From contig JAHRBS010000002.1 of the NCBI GenBank assembly GCA_024305745.1, positions 1,612,001-1,676,000 on the forward strand: a stretch of DNA of 64,000 bases. Reading direction: 5' to 3'. A program made the translations under genes and the position numbers. Shown here piece after piece: positions 24,356 to 35,542 of the stretch. Position 1 is the first letter of the stretch. Each line of letters starts with the position of its first letter. The notes below the pieces were generated by a model. It was not told the origin of the DNA. It made no database searches and worked only from the letters and a program-made list of their open reading frames with translations. Source of the stretch: Polyporus tsugae. Taxonomy: Eukaryota > Basidiomycota > Agaricomycetes > Polyporales > Polyporaceae.

Positions 24356-25090
24356 TCTCCACGAGCACCAGCGCACCTTTCCCCCAGGAGTTTACACATG
24401 TTTATCATTCCCCTTTCCCCTCGTACGGTACGCACTCAGATCCTCTGTGTTGGCCTAGGGTAGTGTGCGCTCTAGTCACACCATCGGACGTGGTCTTGAT
24501 TCAACTCGAGGCTTGCCACTTTCAGTGGTACAGTGCGCCGAAAGCTCCTAACCCGAGACCCCGGCACTGACAGAAGTGGTCCGCCTCACGGCATGGGAGG
24601 CTAGAGAAAGGCGGCGAAACAAAGCCAAGGCAGGACACCCCCGGGCTCGTGTCCCTTGTGGTTAAGACACAGCAATAGGCCAAGGAGGCTGAGCAGACAG
24701 TGTTGGATTGTGCATCCGCCGTCTCTGTTCCTTGAATAGGAAGCGAGTTCCAACAACCTGGCGAGCTGTAGTACATACGGACACGTCTTCCACGTCGTCA
24801 CGGTCGAAGACCAGCATTGGCATCGGTTAGACTCACAGTGGTACATCTGCGAACAACAACCCTGCCCCAACCGGTCGAACACCTTTGACTGGGACGAGGA
24901 AAGCTAGTCTCAATATCCCAGTTTTGTCACAACCGCCCCAGAGCAGAACGATCTCATCACCCAGTCACAACCCAGAGTCCCCACCAACCGCCTCCCACGA
25001 GCAGCCTCTGCTGCTGCAATCAGCTGACCAGGCACACGTCCCCCTAGCCATGCTCCTAGTCGCATCCCCACTCCCAGCGGATCACCCTCG

Positions 25091-26131
25091 TTGGGATCCA
25101 TTCCACTTGGCCAAGCACTTACGCTAGCCAGTGACCGTATTACACGACGAACATCCAACCCCCCACCCACACCCTCTCTGGCAGGGACCCCTCCACCACA
25201 AACTGTTATTCTCAACACTCCGAGTAGCCCCTCACCTGTGCCAGGTCCCTCACCCGTGCCAAGTCCCTCTCCACCCTCATCACCCGCTTCCATTATGGCC
25301 ACGCCCGCCCCCTTCGATGTTTCCAAACTCCTCTCTCAAATCGCCCCTCGCGAGTACGATGGAAAACTCGCGCAGGAAGGGCTTCGCTTTGTAGCTAATG
25401 CCCGCATCTACTACGATCTCCTCGAGGCGCAAGGTGTCGCGCACGAGATCCGCTGGATCACAATCCTCAACAAGTTGACCAGTGGCACTGCTGAGTGGGC
25501 CGGTCCATACATCATCACGGTGGCCAGCGGCAATGTTGCATGGTCGGACTTTGCGGCCTTTGAAGGGTCATTCAAGGCGCACTTCTGCACTGCGAACGAC
25601 GAGGAAGCAGCCATCGCAGAACTCACCAAACTCTGCAAGGCTTCGCATCGGCTTGGCACCGTCAAGGACTATACCAGTCAGTTCAACGCCATCGCTGCTT
25701 GCACCAGGTTCAATGACGCAGACAAGCGCGAACGGTACCGCACGGCACTCCCTTACAAGATCAAGGACGCCTTTGCGACCACAGCGCACGACATCTCGGA
25801 CCTCGCCAAGATCCAGAAAGTCGCGCTGCAGATGGACCAGCAACTTGCCGTGCGCGAGGAGGAACGGCCGAAGCAATTTGGATGGAAGAAGAAGGGCGAA
25901 AAGGCAGCCGCCTCTGGTTCGGGCAAGAAGAAGTTCGACGGAGAGTGCTGGAACTGCGGTGAGAAAGGACATCCCGCGTGGCACTGCCCAAAGCCCAAAG
26001 TCGAGGGCCAACGGGCTGCCTCTTCTTCCTCATCCAGCACTGACGAGCTCACGACACTCAAGGCCCAGCTCAAGGCAATGGAGGAGAAGATCGCCACCCT
26101 TATGGTGGTCGATAAGAAAGAGGGTTTTTGA
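25091..26131 (+). CDS. gag: Gag of Ty3/sushi element (left copy)
   Basis: A 346-residue capsid precursor. A Pro/Ser-rich N-terminus is followed by the retrotransposon Gag helical region (EWAGPYIITVASGN, YTSQFNAIAACTRFND, YRTALPYKIKDAF) and a CCHC zinc knuckle (CWNCGEKGHPAWHC) near residue 290. It assembles virus-like particles around the RNA. The frame is intact, the only intact one in this element. It ends at TGA 26,129-26,131 immediately after the slippery heptamer GGGTTTT (26,122-26,128). The ATG at 25091 opens the frame; the 5' leader from 24,356 has no supported coding sequence. Confidence 0.9.
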   Translation: MGSIPLGQALTLASDRITRRTSNPPPTPSLAGTPPPQTVILNTPSSPSPVPGPSPVPSPSPPSSPASIMATPAPFDVSKLLSQIAPREYDGKLAQEGLRFVANARIYYDLLEAQGVAHEIRWITILNKLTSGTAEWAGPYIITVASGNVAWSDFAAFEGSFKAHFCTANDEEAAIAELTKLCKASHRLGTVKDYTSQFNAIAACTRFNDADKRERYRTALPYKIKDAFATTAHDISDLAKIQKVALQMDQQLAVREEERPKQFGWKKKGEKAAASGSGKKKFDGECWNCGEKGHPAWHCPKPKVEGQRAASSSSSSTDELTTLKAQLKAMEEKIATLMVVDKKEGF

Positions 26132-29100
26132 TTAGAACCACATTGGACGCTGCGCGTGCTGGTTCTTGTAGTAATAGTCGATTTTCTGTACTGGGTTCGT
26201 CGTTTGTATATGAAGTAAATCATGATGGTCAACACTTTCATATACCGGTACGGTTAATCGGCAAGCAGTGACATAAGGACATTGTAGCTATGGTAGATAG
26301 CGGTGCTACTACTAAGTTCCTACATAGACGATTCGTAGAACAGAATAGGGTTACGACGAGGAAGTTGGCAAGGCCAATTCCTCTGTACAACATCGACAGT
26401 TCAGAAAACCGTGATGGTACAATCACAGAGGTTGCCGTGTTGGATATGGCAATCGGAGACCACAGGGAGAAGGTGGTCTTTGTAGTGATGGATATAGGAG
26501 AAGAGGATGTCATCATCGGCCTGGACTGGCTACACGAGCACAACCCTGAAGTAGACTGGGAACGTGGCTCGCTGCGCCTGTTGAGATGTCCAGAGACATG
26601 CCCGGCTAACCAGAGAACCTCTGAACCTGTCGAGACCAAAGCGCGTGATACGGAGGTACAGCTTATGGCGCGCCGCGGTCCTCGACGGGCAAAGAAGGTT
26701 AGGAAGGTTGGAAGGGCGTGTGCGGCCGTGATGACTGAGGAGAAGGAGGAGGATAGGCCCTGGCCGCCAGGATTCCTGCCGCGGTGGGATGGAACTGAGA
26801 CGTCTCTTCTCGATGCATGGGAGGATGGACAACGCCTTTATGGTGCTCCGCAACTGTTTGCTTCAGCAACATACACATATTTGCAACAACTCGCTGAGCA
26901 AGAGTACCAGAAGAAGGTAGTCTGCCCCGTTGAAGAAATCGTACCCGAGCACTATCACAAATACTTGCATGTGTTCTCGAAAGAGGTGTCCGAACATTTG
27001 CCAGAACATAGACCCTATGACCATGCGATAGAGCTCGTGCCCGATGCAAAGATGTTCCATTCCCATGTGTACCCCCTATCACCCAGCGAACAAGGAGAGC
27101 TTGACAAGTTTCTCGCTGAGAACTTGGCCAAAGGCTATATTCAAGAGTCGAAGTCGCCGATGTTGTTGCCATTCTTCTTTGTCAAAAAGAAGGATGGTAG
27201 CCTACGTCCAGTCCAGGACTATCAGCGACTCAACGAGATCACCATTAAGAACTGTTACCCACTACCGTTGGTATCGGATCTGATGGATCGACTCAAGAAG
27301 GCCAAGTACTTCACAAAGCTCGATATTCGCTGGGGGTACAACAATGTGCAGGTTAAGGCCGGCGATGAATGGAAGGCTGCCTTCGTGACCAATTGAGGGC
27401 TGTTTGAACCGAACGTTATGTTCTTTGGGCTAGCCAATTTGCCCAGCACATTCTCTGCGCTCATGAACGACATCTTCAAGGACCTCATCATACTCGGCAA
27501 AGTCACTATCTACCTCGACGACATCCTCATATTCACCGACAGTCTTGAGGAACACCGCACATTGGTGCGCGAGGTCCTGAAACGTCTTAAGGAGAACAAT
27601 CTGTTCTGCAAGCCAGAGAAGTGCGAGTTCGAACAGCCTAAGGTGGAATACCTTGGTGTACTCGTCTCGGAGAACTGCGTAGAGATGGATCCGGTGAAGG
27701 TGAAGGGTATCGCGGATTGGCCTGTCCCTCAGAACGCCACAGACGTACGGAAGTTCCGCGGTTTCGCAAACTTCTATCGGCGGTTCATAAAGGACTTTAG
27801 TGCCATCTGCAAACCCTTGGATCGCCTCACGGGCAATGCGCCATGGCAATGGGGAGACGAAGAGCAGTCTGCCTTTGACGAGCTCAAGCGTTGCTTCACC
27901 AAAAGCCCTGTCCTGACGATCTATGATCCAGACCGCAACACCCGCATCAAAGTCGACGCATCTGGCTTCGCTACGGGCGCGGTTCTGTCTCAGGAGGGGG
28001 AAGACGGCAAATGGCACCCCATCGCTTTTCACTCCGAGTCGATGAACAACGCTGAACGCAACTACGAGATCTACGACAAGGAGATGCTCGCCATCATTCA
28101 TGCCCTGCAGGCCTGGCGTCACTATCTCGAGGGTCTCCCCAGTGTGTTCGAGATCCAGTCGGACCACAAGAACCTTGAGTATTGGCGCACAGCACAGAAC
28201 CTCACACGCAGGAAGGCACGATGGGCTCTCTATCTGTCACGATTCGACTTTGTCATCTCGCACAAGCCTGGGACGTCTAATGGTAGGGCCGATGCACTGT
28301 CAAGACGGCCCGACCACCAGCACAAGGATGCAGATGACAATCTCAGTCGAGTCTTGCTGCAGCCAGAACATTTCCAGGTACTGGCAGCTAAGAGAGGGCA
28401 CCTATCGGTGGTTCCAGAGAAGGCACTGCTTTGACGCATCCGCGAGTGCGGAGAGCGCGAGCAGGAGGTCGTGGAGGCACTCAGTAAACTGGACAAACTT
28501 GGACCAGCGCGTCTTCAGAATGACTTGGTGGACTGGAACAGTGAGCAAGGCCTACTACTGTACCGAGGCAAAGTCTATGTCCCCAAGGACGACGTGCTGC
28601 GCGCTGAGATTGTATGCATCCACCACGACCTCCCGCCCGCTGGACACCCTGGGCAGTCGAAGACGTTGGAGTTGGTCACGCGAAACTACTGGTGGCCGGG
28701 CATGGCAAAGTTCATTAAGGATTACGTTGAGACCTGCGACACCTGTCGCCGCGGCAAGGGTTCGCATGCCAAACCGCATGGTCCTCTTCAACCAAATGAA
28801 ATCCCTGATGGCCCGGGCCAGATTGTGACGTGCGACTTTATCACTGGACTCCCAGAGGTGGATGGATACAACACGCTTCAGCTCATTGCTGATCGGCATG
28901 GAAAGATGATACATCTTATTCCTTGCACTGAAGAGATCGACGCAGAAGGAGCTGCTGACAACTTCATCCGAGAACATTTTTGTCTTCACGGGCTGCCACG
29001 GAAGATCATCTCTGATCGTGGGCCCCAGTTCTCAAGCAAGCTCTTCCGCGCCGTACTCAAGGGACTCGGCATAGAAAGCGCAATGTCCACAGCCTACCAC

Positions 29101-29895
29101 CCACAGACAGATGGGCAATCAGAACGATGGAACCAGGAGATAGAGGCGTACCTTCGTATGTTCTGCTCACGGCACCGCAATGACTGGGTCAAGTGGCTGC
29201 CGATTGCAGAGTTCGCCTTTAACTTGCACCAGCACTCGTCAACGGGTTACTCGCCATTTTACCTCATGTACGGCTACGAACCCCGGTTCCACATTCCGAT
29301 GTTGCCTACGGCGGTGCCTGCAGCTGATGAATGCCGGGAGGAGTTGCGACAGGCACGAGAGGATGCAACCACGGCCTTGACTCTAGCAGCTGAGCGGATG
29401 AAGGAGTACTATGATCGGTATGTCCGTGATGCTCCAGAGTTCAAGGAAGGCCAGAAGGTGTGGCTCGACACGAGGAACTTCCGCGTTCCTGGAGTCTCTC
29501 AGAAACTGGTGGATCGATACGCTGGCCCGTATCTGGTTGTACGCAAGGTGGGCAATCTGGCTTACGAGCTCAGACTCCCCAAGGACCTTGTAATCCACCC
29601 CGTATTCCACGTTTCTCTCCTGCTTCCGCACAAGGAGAGTCAACTCCCCGGACGTCACCCGGCAGAGCCAGCGGCAATTGAGGTGGAGGGGGAGGAAGAG
29701 TACAAAGTGGAGGAAGTGTTGGAGTCGCGGTGGTATGGGCGGTGGAAGAAACTGCAGTACCTCGTACACTGGAAGGGTTGGGGCCCTGAACACGACAGCT
29801 GGGAGGATGCAGTGGACCTTACAAACGTGCCGCAACTCGTGCAGAAATTCCATTCAACGCACGCAGAGGCGCCTGGTCCTCTCAAGAAGACTTAG
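26116..29895 (+). pseudogene. pol: Pol of Ty3/sushi element (left copy), three nonsense codons
   Basis: The -1 frame runs from within gag to TAG at 29,893-29,895. Domains in order: aspartic protease (MVDSGATTKFLH at about 26,290); reverse transcriptase (FFFVKKKDGSLRPVQDYQRL, FTKLDIRWGYNNVQVK, active site YLDDIL near 27,515); RNase H (KVDASGFATGAVLSQEGED); integrase with HHCC zinc site (HPGQSKTLELVTRNYWWPGM, CDTCRRGKG) and core (CDFITGLPEVDGYNTL, IISDRGPQFSSKL, TAYHPQTDGQSERWNQEIEA); and a chromodomain (YKVEEVLESRWYGRWKKLQY, LVHWKGWGPEHDSWE). Stops are at 26,269-26,271, 27,394-27,396 and 28,432-28,434. All are TGA where an Arg CGA is likely. The chromodomain directs integration to modified histones in known chromoviruses. 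Confidence 0.92.
26122..26128 (+). promoter_or_regulatory. -1 ribosomal frameshift heptamer at gag-pol junction
   Basis: G_GGT_TTT in the gag frame fits the canonical X_XXY_YYZ slippery pattern. It lies directly before the gag stop. The pol frame is open on the -1 side from 26,116, so a single backward slip joins Gag to Pol. The mirror site in the right copy is 44,149-44,155. Confidence 0.65.
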
Positions 29896-29927
29896 TTGTG
29901 AAGGCATGACCCTTAGGAGGGGGGTAT

Positions 29928-30371
29928 TGTCATGAATGTTCCATTCGGCGCCTGCTACCAGCGCCTTAGTTTCCTTTTTCGGATGATCTACTTCTCACAT
30001 CGTACTTATTGTTCTCCGTTGCATTGTATCTCGTCCTTTGTTCCTCAGCACAATAGCTCCTTATTGTCTGTCGTTGCTATTGTTCCGTTTCCATTGTTCA
30101 CCTGTGTCCATAGTTACCTATTGTCCCCAGGTTCTCATTGTCCTCTATACGTATATAAGGACCTGTACTTTGCTGCCTGGAGACCTCAGTTTCGACCTCT
30201 TGTCTCCAGGTAAGCCTTGCTGTATTTCCCTCGTTAGTTACCTCACTCAATACATCTTGTCTCCAGCCCTGACCGTCGAGCCTTGCTCCGCTCTCGCTGC
30301 ACAAGTGCTTGTCGGCGCTCCTGCTCGTCTCGTACGTATCCCTGATCCTTGCTCGATGTCCAGTCGTAACA
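29928..30371 (+). repeat. 3' LTR, left Ty3 copy
   Basis: 444 bp, TGTCATGAATG to CAGTCGTAACA, preceded by the polypurine tract. It differs from the 5' LTR at several bases (for example GAATGTTCC versus GAACATTCC), so the insertion is not recent. Confidence 0.93.
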
Positions 30372-32316
30372 TTTGGTGCCTCTGCCTACATTGACTTCGA
30401 GTCGCTCTTTGCTCCCAGAGACTATGATTTAATGCGACCTAGGGGAGAGTATGTGGGTGTTCGGCCTCATCCAGACGATGCATGTACCGAGCTCGACAAG
30501 TCCCAGCCTATGCAGACAGCTGCAGAGTCTGACTCTGCCTCCGATGAGGAGGCCAAGCCCTCCGATGCAAACACTGACGATGTCGAGGACAACAATGAGG
30601 TCGACAAGTCCCGCCTAAGGGAACCTGTCAGAGTAGACTTCGACGAGTTCCTCTCCAACACTACAGACAACTCAGACGAGGATCCGGGATATACGAACAA
30701 GGACTTCCTCACCATAGAGGGGAAGGACTACTGGATTGGGTCCATCGTTACGGCCTGGTGCAGTGATCACCGTACAAAGAAGGTGGTGCTCCGTGTCTTG
30801 CGCACGGCAGGCGTGACACTCAAGGACCTCTGAGGTGGCGACCACTGGAATACCACCGAGTTGGATGAAGATGACCTCGTCAAGTCCGGAGATATTGCGG
30901 GGTCACTTGTACGGGTAGGAAGCGATGTTGGATTGGCCATTTTGGAACTCACCGGGTTTGAGCGTGGTCGGAGCAAAGGACTACCCGCGGTCCCTGTCAC
31001 TGATCTGGAGGATCCGTCCTCTCATGTGACTGCGGTAACACAGATCCTCGATATTGCAGTGCAGCATCCAGAGTCAGAAGATGCTGGCAAAAATTGGTAC
31101 TGGAGACAAGCGTACCTTTCTTTCGGCAATTCAACCCATGGCCAAGTGACAAAGAAGAACCTCGTGCTGAGACTTCCTGGCTTCCTGGTACATCCCCTCG
31201 CTCCAACACTCGCTCCACCTCCGCCTCCCTCCGATGAGTCTAATATAAGTGCTGTTAACAAGGCAGTAAGTCAGAATTGCTATACAACCTCAACGGTTAC
31301 TGACCCAGATCAATCTACACTGTAGCCGATGACCTGGTGGCTGAAGGAGACCGACTTAGAAGAGACAATGGCCTATGCATGGGAGTCCCTCCGTCCTGAT
31401 ACGAACAACATCCTCGGAAATATGGAACTCCTACCCAAGCTCACCAATGTGACACTTCCATACCGGACTGAAGATGGTAAGAGAACCATCCTCTAGAGCA
31501 AGACGGCTCACATCATCTCACGTATTTGATAGGGCGCGAATGTCTGAAGGTTTTGGATGTGCCTGCGCCACTCTCAACAGAGAAATGCTTGGGAGACCTC
31601 AAGATTGCATGCCTTATATGCCAGACATCAATGGTGTACCCTCTCAAGAGCATGCACAATCATGTTGGGTATCACATACTCCGCTCTCTTCGGGTCAAGG
31701 GGAGCGGAGAGCAGGCGGGTCTGAATAGCAATTTACTGTGACATTGTTTCTAAAGATGCACACACAGGTTGGCACAGAACCATGTGGTTTCTGTGGACTC
31801 GATGGCTGCCTCACGCAGTTGACTGTGAAAGGCTCCACTCGCACCATCGCTTCCAGCTGCCACTACCATTATGCGTCAATGGTTTACAGCCGCACTGCCA
31901 AATACTCCGAAACCTCCCCTTGCACCAATGTCCCCATCCATTGCCCATTCTGTCCACGGAGCGCAGCAGGTCTACCCCGGACAATATAGAAGTACAACGC
32001 CATGCAGCATCTCATCCTCGAGCACATGGAACCCGGTGAAGATGGCAACTTGGACCACTTACCTCCTATACCTCCTGAGCTCATGGTCACCATGCATATA
32101 TCTCGCAGGGAGGAGAAAAAGTTGAATATTGATGAAGAGATGACCGACCGTTGGAGAGGATTGTATGGCGTGCCTAGGAGCGATGCTGTCGAGGACGTGG
32201 AAAAGGAGTTGGCCGAGACAGAGAAAGGAAAGAAGAGGGATGCAGCGAAGAGACGGGAACGAGCCCCATCCGTGGCCTTAGCACAGCCTAGGAGCAAGTC
32301 TCAGCGAACTAGTTAG
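30372..32316 (+). pseudogene. 3' part of DNA-transposon protein, left arm copy
   Basis: This continues the protein broken by the Ty3 insertion. It opens with GASAYIDFESLFAPRDYDLM, then an acidic region, then DFLTIEGKDYWIGSIVTAWC. Introns lie at about 31,265-31,325, 31,475-31,531 and 31,723-31,767. The C-terminus has three zinc-finger-like pairs: CLICQTSMVYP...HNHVGYH, CGFCGLDGC, and CPFCPRS...HLILEH. It ends KSQRTS at 32,314-32,316. Two in-frame stops are seen: TGA 30,831-30,833 (likely Arg CGA) and TAG 31,987-31,989 (likely Trp TGG). The 5' half of this gene is absent in the left arm and present only on the right at 46,379-49,400. Confidence 0.78.
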
Positions 32317-32655
32317 AGGTAGTCTGCATTGTAATTGTGGCGAGTGGTTGAAGAGGATGATCGCGAGATGCACGTCTTGGACGAGCACTGCGCGCGCCAC
32401 ACAATCTTATCTTGAATCTGACTCGGCGCCTCAGGCTCGGCGGCGCAAAGTTCGCCTTTCCTCAGAATATTGATGTGCAGAACCTCGAAACAGTCTCAAA
32501 TGATCCATTCATGCTATAGAAATACATTGGTAGAGTTGTTTTTGCTTAGTAATTTATGTCTCGGACATGGGAGGCCAATCTTCATATGCCGCTCGAGCGC
32601 CTACTTGCTGCTGGTGCCCTACCGGTGTCCGGGGTCAAGCGCTTAACTTCTTGAT

Positions 32656-32691
32656 GCTCATGTCGAAAATCTCCCAAGCTGACCCCCCCTG
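32656..32691 (+). repeat. terminal inverted repeat ending the left arm
   Basis: Mirror of the 37,586-37,621 TIR, ending CCCCCCCTG at 32,691. It is followed by GGCAGCAT (32,692-32,699), an 8-bp sequence that recurs in reverse complement just outside the far end of the right element (49,777-49,784). Confidence 0.85.
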
Positions 32692-32692
32692 G

Positions 32693-33240
32693 GCAGCATC
32701 CTTCGCCATGTAAGTATCACGTCAGTCCACCTCGAGTTTGTATACCAAGGTCAAACACTACTAAACATTCAGTTCTGCAACATTTGCTAGGGTTCTTCCA
32801 ATATCTGCAGCCAAGATGCGTTTTCTCCACCCGCCGCAATTTGATGCTGACCGCGGTAAACGGCCTGAGAACAGGGCATGTCACGATTCTCGTAACACTC
32901 CCACTGTCGTAGCAGCTCCACGCGTGAGCGTTCCTGCGCAGCTAGCCGCACTCTCATAGTCATGGTGCTCGTGCGGATGCGCAGTTGGATAAAGTCACCA
33001 CAGCCTCATATAAGTATATTCAGTTGCTTGTGGAGCCGTGCTTTGATGGGAGTTCATTTAGACCTGCAGCCCCCCCCCCGGCAGGAACAGCACACTGCCT
33101 CACTTGCGGAATGGATCCACTGGCATGTCTGAGCCTTTCAGCAGCTTCCAACATCGGACCGTTACGAGTACTCAATGCTGCGAGGTACTTGGTCTGCTTA
33201 ATGGGATTCGCATCTCACCCAACCAGAACTCCTTGACATC
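32693..33240. other. spacer left end, no confident gene
   Basis: A splice-like frame (acceptor near 32,771, then ATFARVLPISAAKMRFLHPP to a TAG near 32,957) has no recognised product. A TATATAAG-like box occurs near 33,006 ahead of the DUF6593 gene. Confidence 0.35.
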
Positions 33241-33949
33241 ATGTCTCCCCCTGCGACTGTGACCTTGACTTTGACTCCGGACAACGTGTCCGATGCAACT
33301 ATTTGCAATACCTCTGGGAGAGCGTTATACACCGTCTCCACACATCTTGCCTGGTCTGCCAGTGCGATGCAAGTGAAGAACGGTGACGGAGAGGTAGTGG
33401 CGACGTTGGAGTGGCGAGACGTCCTCCCCACTCTTGGAAAGAACCCCCCTACTTCCCTCCGTAACTGGCTGCAGACGAGTCTCATGCCATACTCATCCAA
33501 AGGGTGCGTAGCATTCACTATTTCCCAGGCAGTGCATGCGGCTGAACTGTGACCTGCAGGAATGCGTCGTTCAAGGATGATTCTGGATGGAAGTACCAAT
33601 GGAAAGGGACGACATACAGCAAAACACTCGAGGTGCGGAACATGGAGCCTTCGTGTGCCACATAACATGCCGACTAATTGTGGAATGTGTTCTATAGCTC
33701 TTTGCAGAAGACGATGGTTACAAGGAGCCCATCGCGACCTTCAAGAAGTCGCGGCTCAACCTAGGAGAGGACTTGCCCGTGGAACCTGCAAGTCTGACTC
33801 TGACCGAATGTGCGGTGGAGATCCAGGACACCGTTGTCATCTCGTTCCTCTTCCTGGAGAGATTTTGTCGAGGGCAGGAGAATATGTCGCAGAACAATGC
33901 CAATGCGCCACCAGTTGGCACTCGATCACTTGGGGGGATCGGTCTCTAG
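33241..33949 (+). CDS. DUF6593 protein (intact copy)
   Basis: A three-exon gene of a basidiomycete family of unknown function. Exon 1 begins MSPPATVTLTLTPDNVSD and runs to SSKG (donor at about 33,503). Exon 2 reads NASFKDDSGWKYQWKGTTYS. Exon 3 starts LFAEDDGYKEPIATFKKSRL and continues through LTLTECAVEIQDTVVISFLF to a stop at 33,947-33,949. The beta-rich layout is as known for the domain: GR-LYTVST near the N-terminus, K-x-W-K-G in the middle and I-x-D-x-V-V-I-S-F at the end. It lies in the spacer between the inverted arms and has a decayed paralogue 0.8 kb downstream. Small, about 190 residues; no signal peptide. Confidence 0.85.
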
Positions 33950-34781
33950 TATGCACGCACAGTGAGATATATCAACGATAATATGTGTCTTCCGCCTGCG
34001 GTGTGTTTTCGAAGCATAGAAGGATTCAAATTGATGTAAAATAGGCGGCCACCAACCGACCGGGCGGCGGTTTTAGAGTGATGCGGAAACATTGATCACT
34101 GACACTGACGCTGCACGCATGGCGCTTGAATGCGGCAAGCCCAAAAGATCAGTGGAGACTCCCGTTCAAATCTGTGCAAGAGAAAATTTCAGACAAAGGG
34201 GACCATATAAGTCGCCGTACTGCGAGCAAACACAGGACGTCGTTCGAATATTGGCATCAATCGTCGTGCCAGCGTGCGTGTGGTTACCGCTGCCAGAAAC
34301 AATAGGCCCTTGAGCCCGTCTAGCGTTGTTACGACCGATGTACACAAAGGGTAGGCGCTGCCTCGAAGGAGACGGTTTTGTCTGAGGCGTCGACTTGGCA
34401 GATACGTTGACTGAAGGTTCAAACTTGTCTGATTTGTTTCCCTAGTTTCACCTCGTGCATGTCAGCAGAGTGACGTGCCGCCGCAGGAAGACAATATACA
34501 TACCAGCTGATACATGTTCTCCTCTGCGACAGCGCTCGGCATGCATAGTACAGATGCCCTTCCTGGGCCAAGAGGTAGCTTGACTACGGAGTTCATTGTC
34601 TGAACTGTGCGCGTTAGGTAGTGGCAGCATGAAAAACCGCTCACATATGGACATCCTGAACTCTTCGAAGCATCGGAGGCCTAGTGACATGGTTACACCG
34701 GTGTCGCATCCTGCAAGCTGCAGCCCAAATGCAGAGCGCAGAAGGTTGAGAAATACATAGGCATCTCAGAACGATGTTCGA
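33950..34781. other. intergenic between DUF6593 paralogues
   Basis: 832 bp, no supported gene on either strand. Confidence 0.5.
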
Positions 34782-35542
34782 ATGAGCGTATCTCATCCAC
34801 TACCGGCCACTAGTCCAGTCAACCCGATGTCAGCAATGAACGTTAACCTTGGTCACGGCCCCAAAGCAGCCTTCACATTGTCTCCGGACGACCCATCCAA
34901 CACAACCATATCCGACACAGGTCCAGATGGGACCACGCTCTACACCATCTCGACGCGGCGCCGCTGGAACAGGACAACAACGTACATCACAAATGTGCAT
35001 GGGGCAGTCCTGGCGTCGCTCGAGCGAGGGTTTGTCCTCAACGACAGGGTCATCCTCGGGCGGAGCCAGCCCATGTCCCTGTGGGAGTGGTTGTGCATGG
35101 GCCTCCCGGACAAGCACTCTATCATGTGAGTTCCAGGTATCGACAATTTGCTGTCGTCGGACTGATGTGGCGGCGAAGGGAAACTTCGTTTAGAGACGAG
35201 TCTGGGCGCAAGTACAAGTGAAAGGGGCACATTGTCAGCGGCTTGAGCGCGCTCGAGGTACATCCTATGCAGACGTGAAGCTGCTCACCAGTCCTCGTTC
35301 CCTGTCCCCGACTTTTGCCCTCGTTTTCACAACCTGACTTGCAACCTTCTTATACACAGCTCTTCACGAAAGACGACGAGTACACTCACCCCATCGCACA
35401 CTTCGACTGATGTCGAGAGATGTCGGGTTGGTAAGAAGAACCCGTGACGCTGACCCTCACAAGGCGTGCATTGGAGATCCGGGACCTCGTCGTGATCTCG
35501 TTCGTCTTTGTTGAGGATGGGCGTCGCAAGGAGGAGGCCTAG
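34782..35542 (+). pseudogene. DUF6593 paralogue with three nonsense codons
   Basis: The exon layout is the same as the neighbour. Exon 1 starts MSVSHPLPATSPVNP and contains GTTLYTISTRRRWN. Exon 2 has RDESGRKYK, where the invariant Trp of the K-W-K-G motif is TGA (35,219-35,221). Exon 3 starts LFTKDDEYTHPIAHFD, then TGA (35,408-35,410) and TAA (35,432-35,434), before the conserved EPVTLTLTRRALEIRDLVVI segment and stop at 35,540-35,542. The intron positions match the intact copy, showing tandem gene duplication. It could be a fresh pseudogene, since frame and splice sites survive. Confidence 0.8.

Larger units (their letters stand above)
23899..30371 (+). mobile_element. Ty3/gypsy chromovirus (Tf1/sushi type), left copy
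   Basis: A 6,473-bp LTR retrotransposon with 444-bp LTRs (TG...CA), gag, a gag-pol overlap, pol with protease, reverse transcriptase, RNase H and integrase, and a C-terminal chromodomain. A purine-rich tract (GGAGGGGGG at about 29,916-29,924) lies just before the 3' LTR. The 11-nt primer-binding site at 24,345-24,355 is complementary to the LTR itself, the self-priming arrangement known from Tf1. Pol has three nonsense codons, so the copy is not autonomous. Left flank is GACGC and right flank TTTGG, so this copy has no matching target duplication of its own. Confidence 0.93.
23899..32692 (+). repeat. left arm of an 8,794-bp inverted repeat
   Basis: Every base from 23,899 to 32,692 pairs with the reverse complement of 37,585-46,378. 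The landmarks are all mirrored about one constant (coordinate sum 70,277), so there is no net insertion or deletion. Landmarks checked are the LTR starts and ends, ORF ends and TIR end. Only scattered single-base differences were noticed, for example one residue each in four open frames and a few in the 5' LTR. It holds a Ty3 element plus the 3' part of a DNA transposon. Confidence 0.95.

Noticed and set aside
27430..28167. 245-residue minus-strand frame inside the left Ty3 (mirror at 42,110-42,847)
   Set aside because: Antisense shadow of the reverse transcriptase/RNase H exon, whose sense frame has clear motifs.
29935..30213. Open frame inside the LTR (MNVPFGACYQRLSFLF), repeated in the other LTRs
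   Set aside because: LTR sequence containing promoter and R region; no independent protein is expected.
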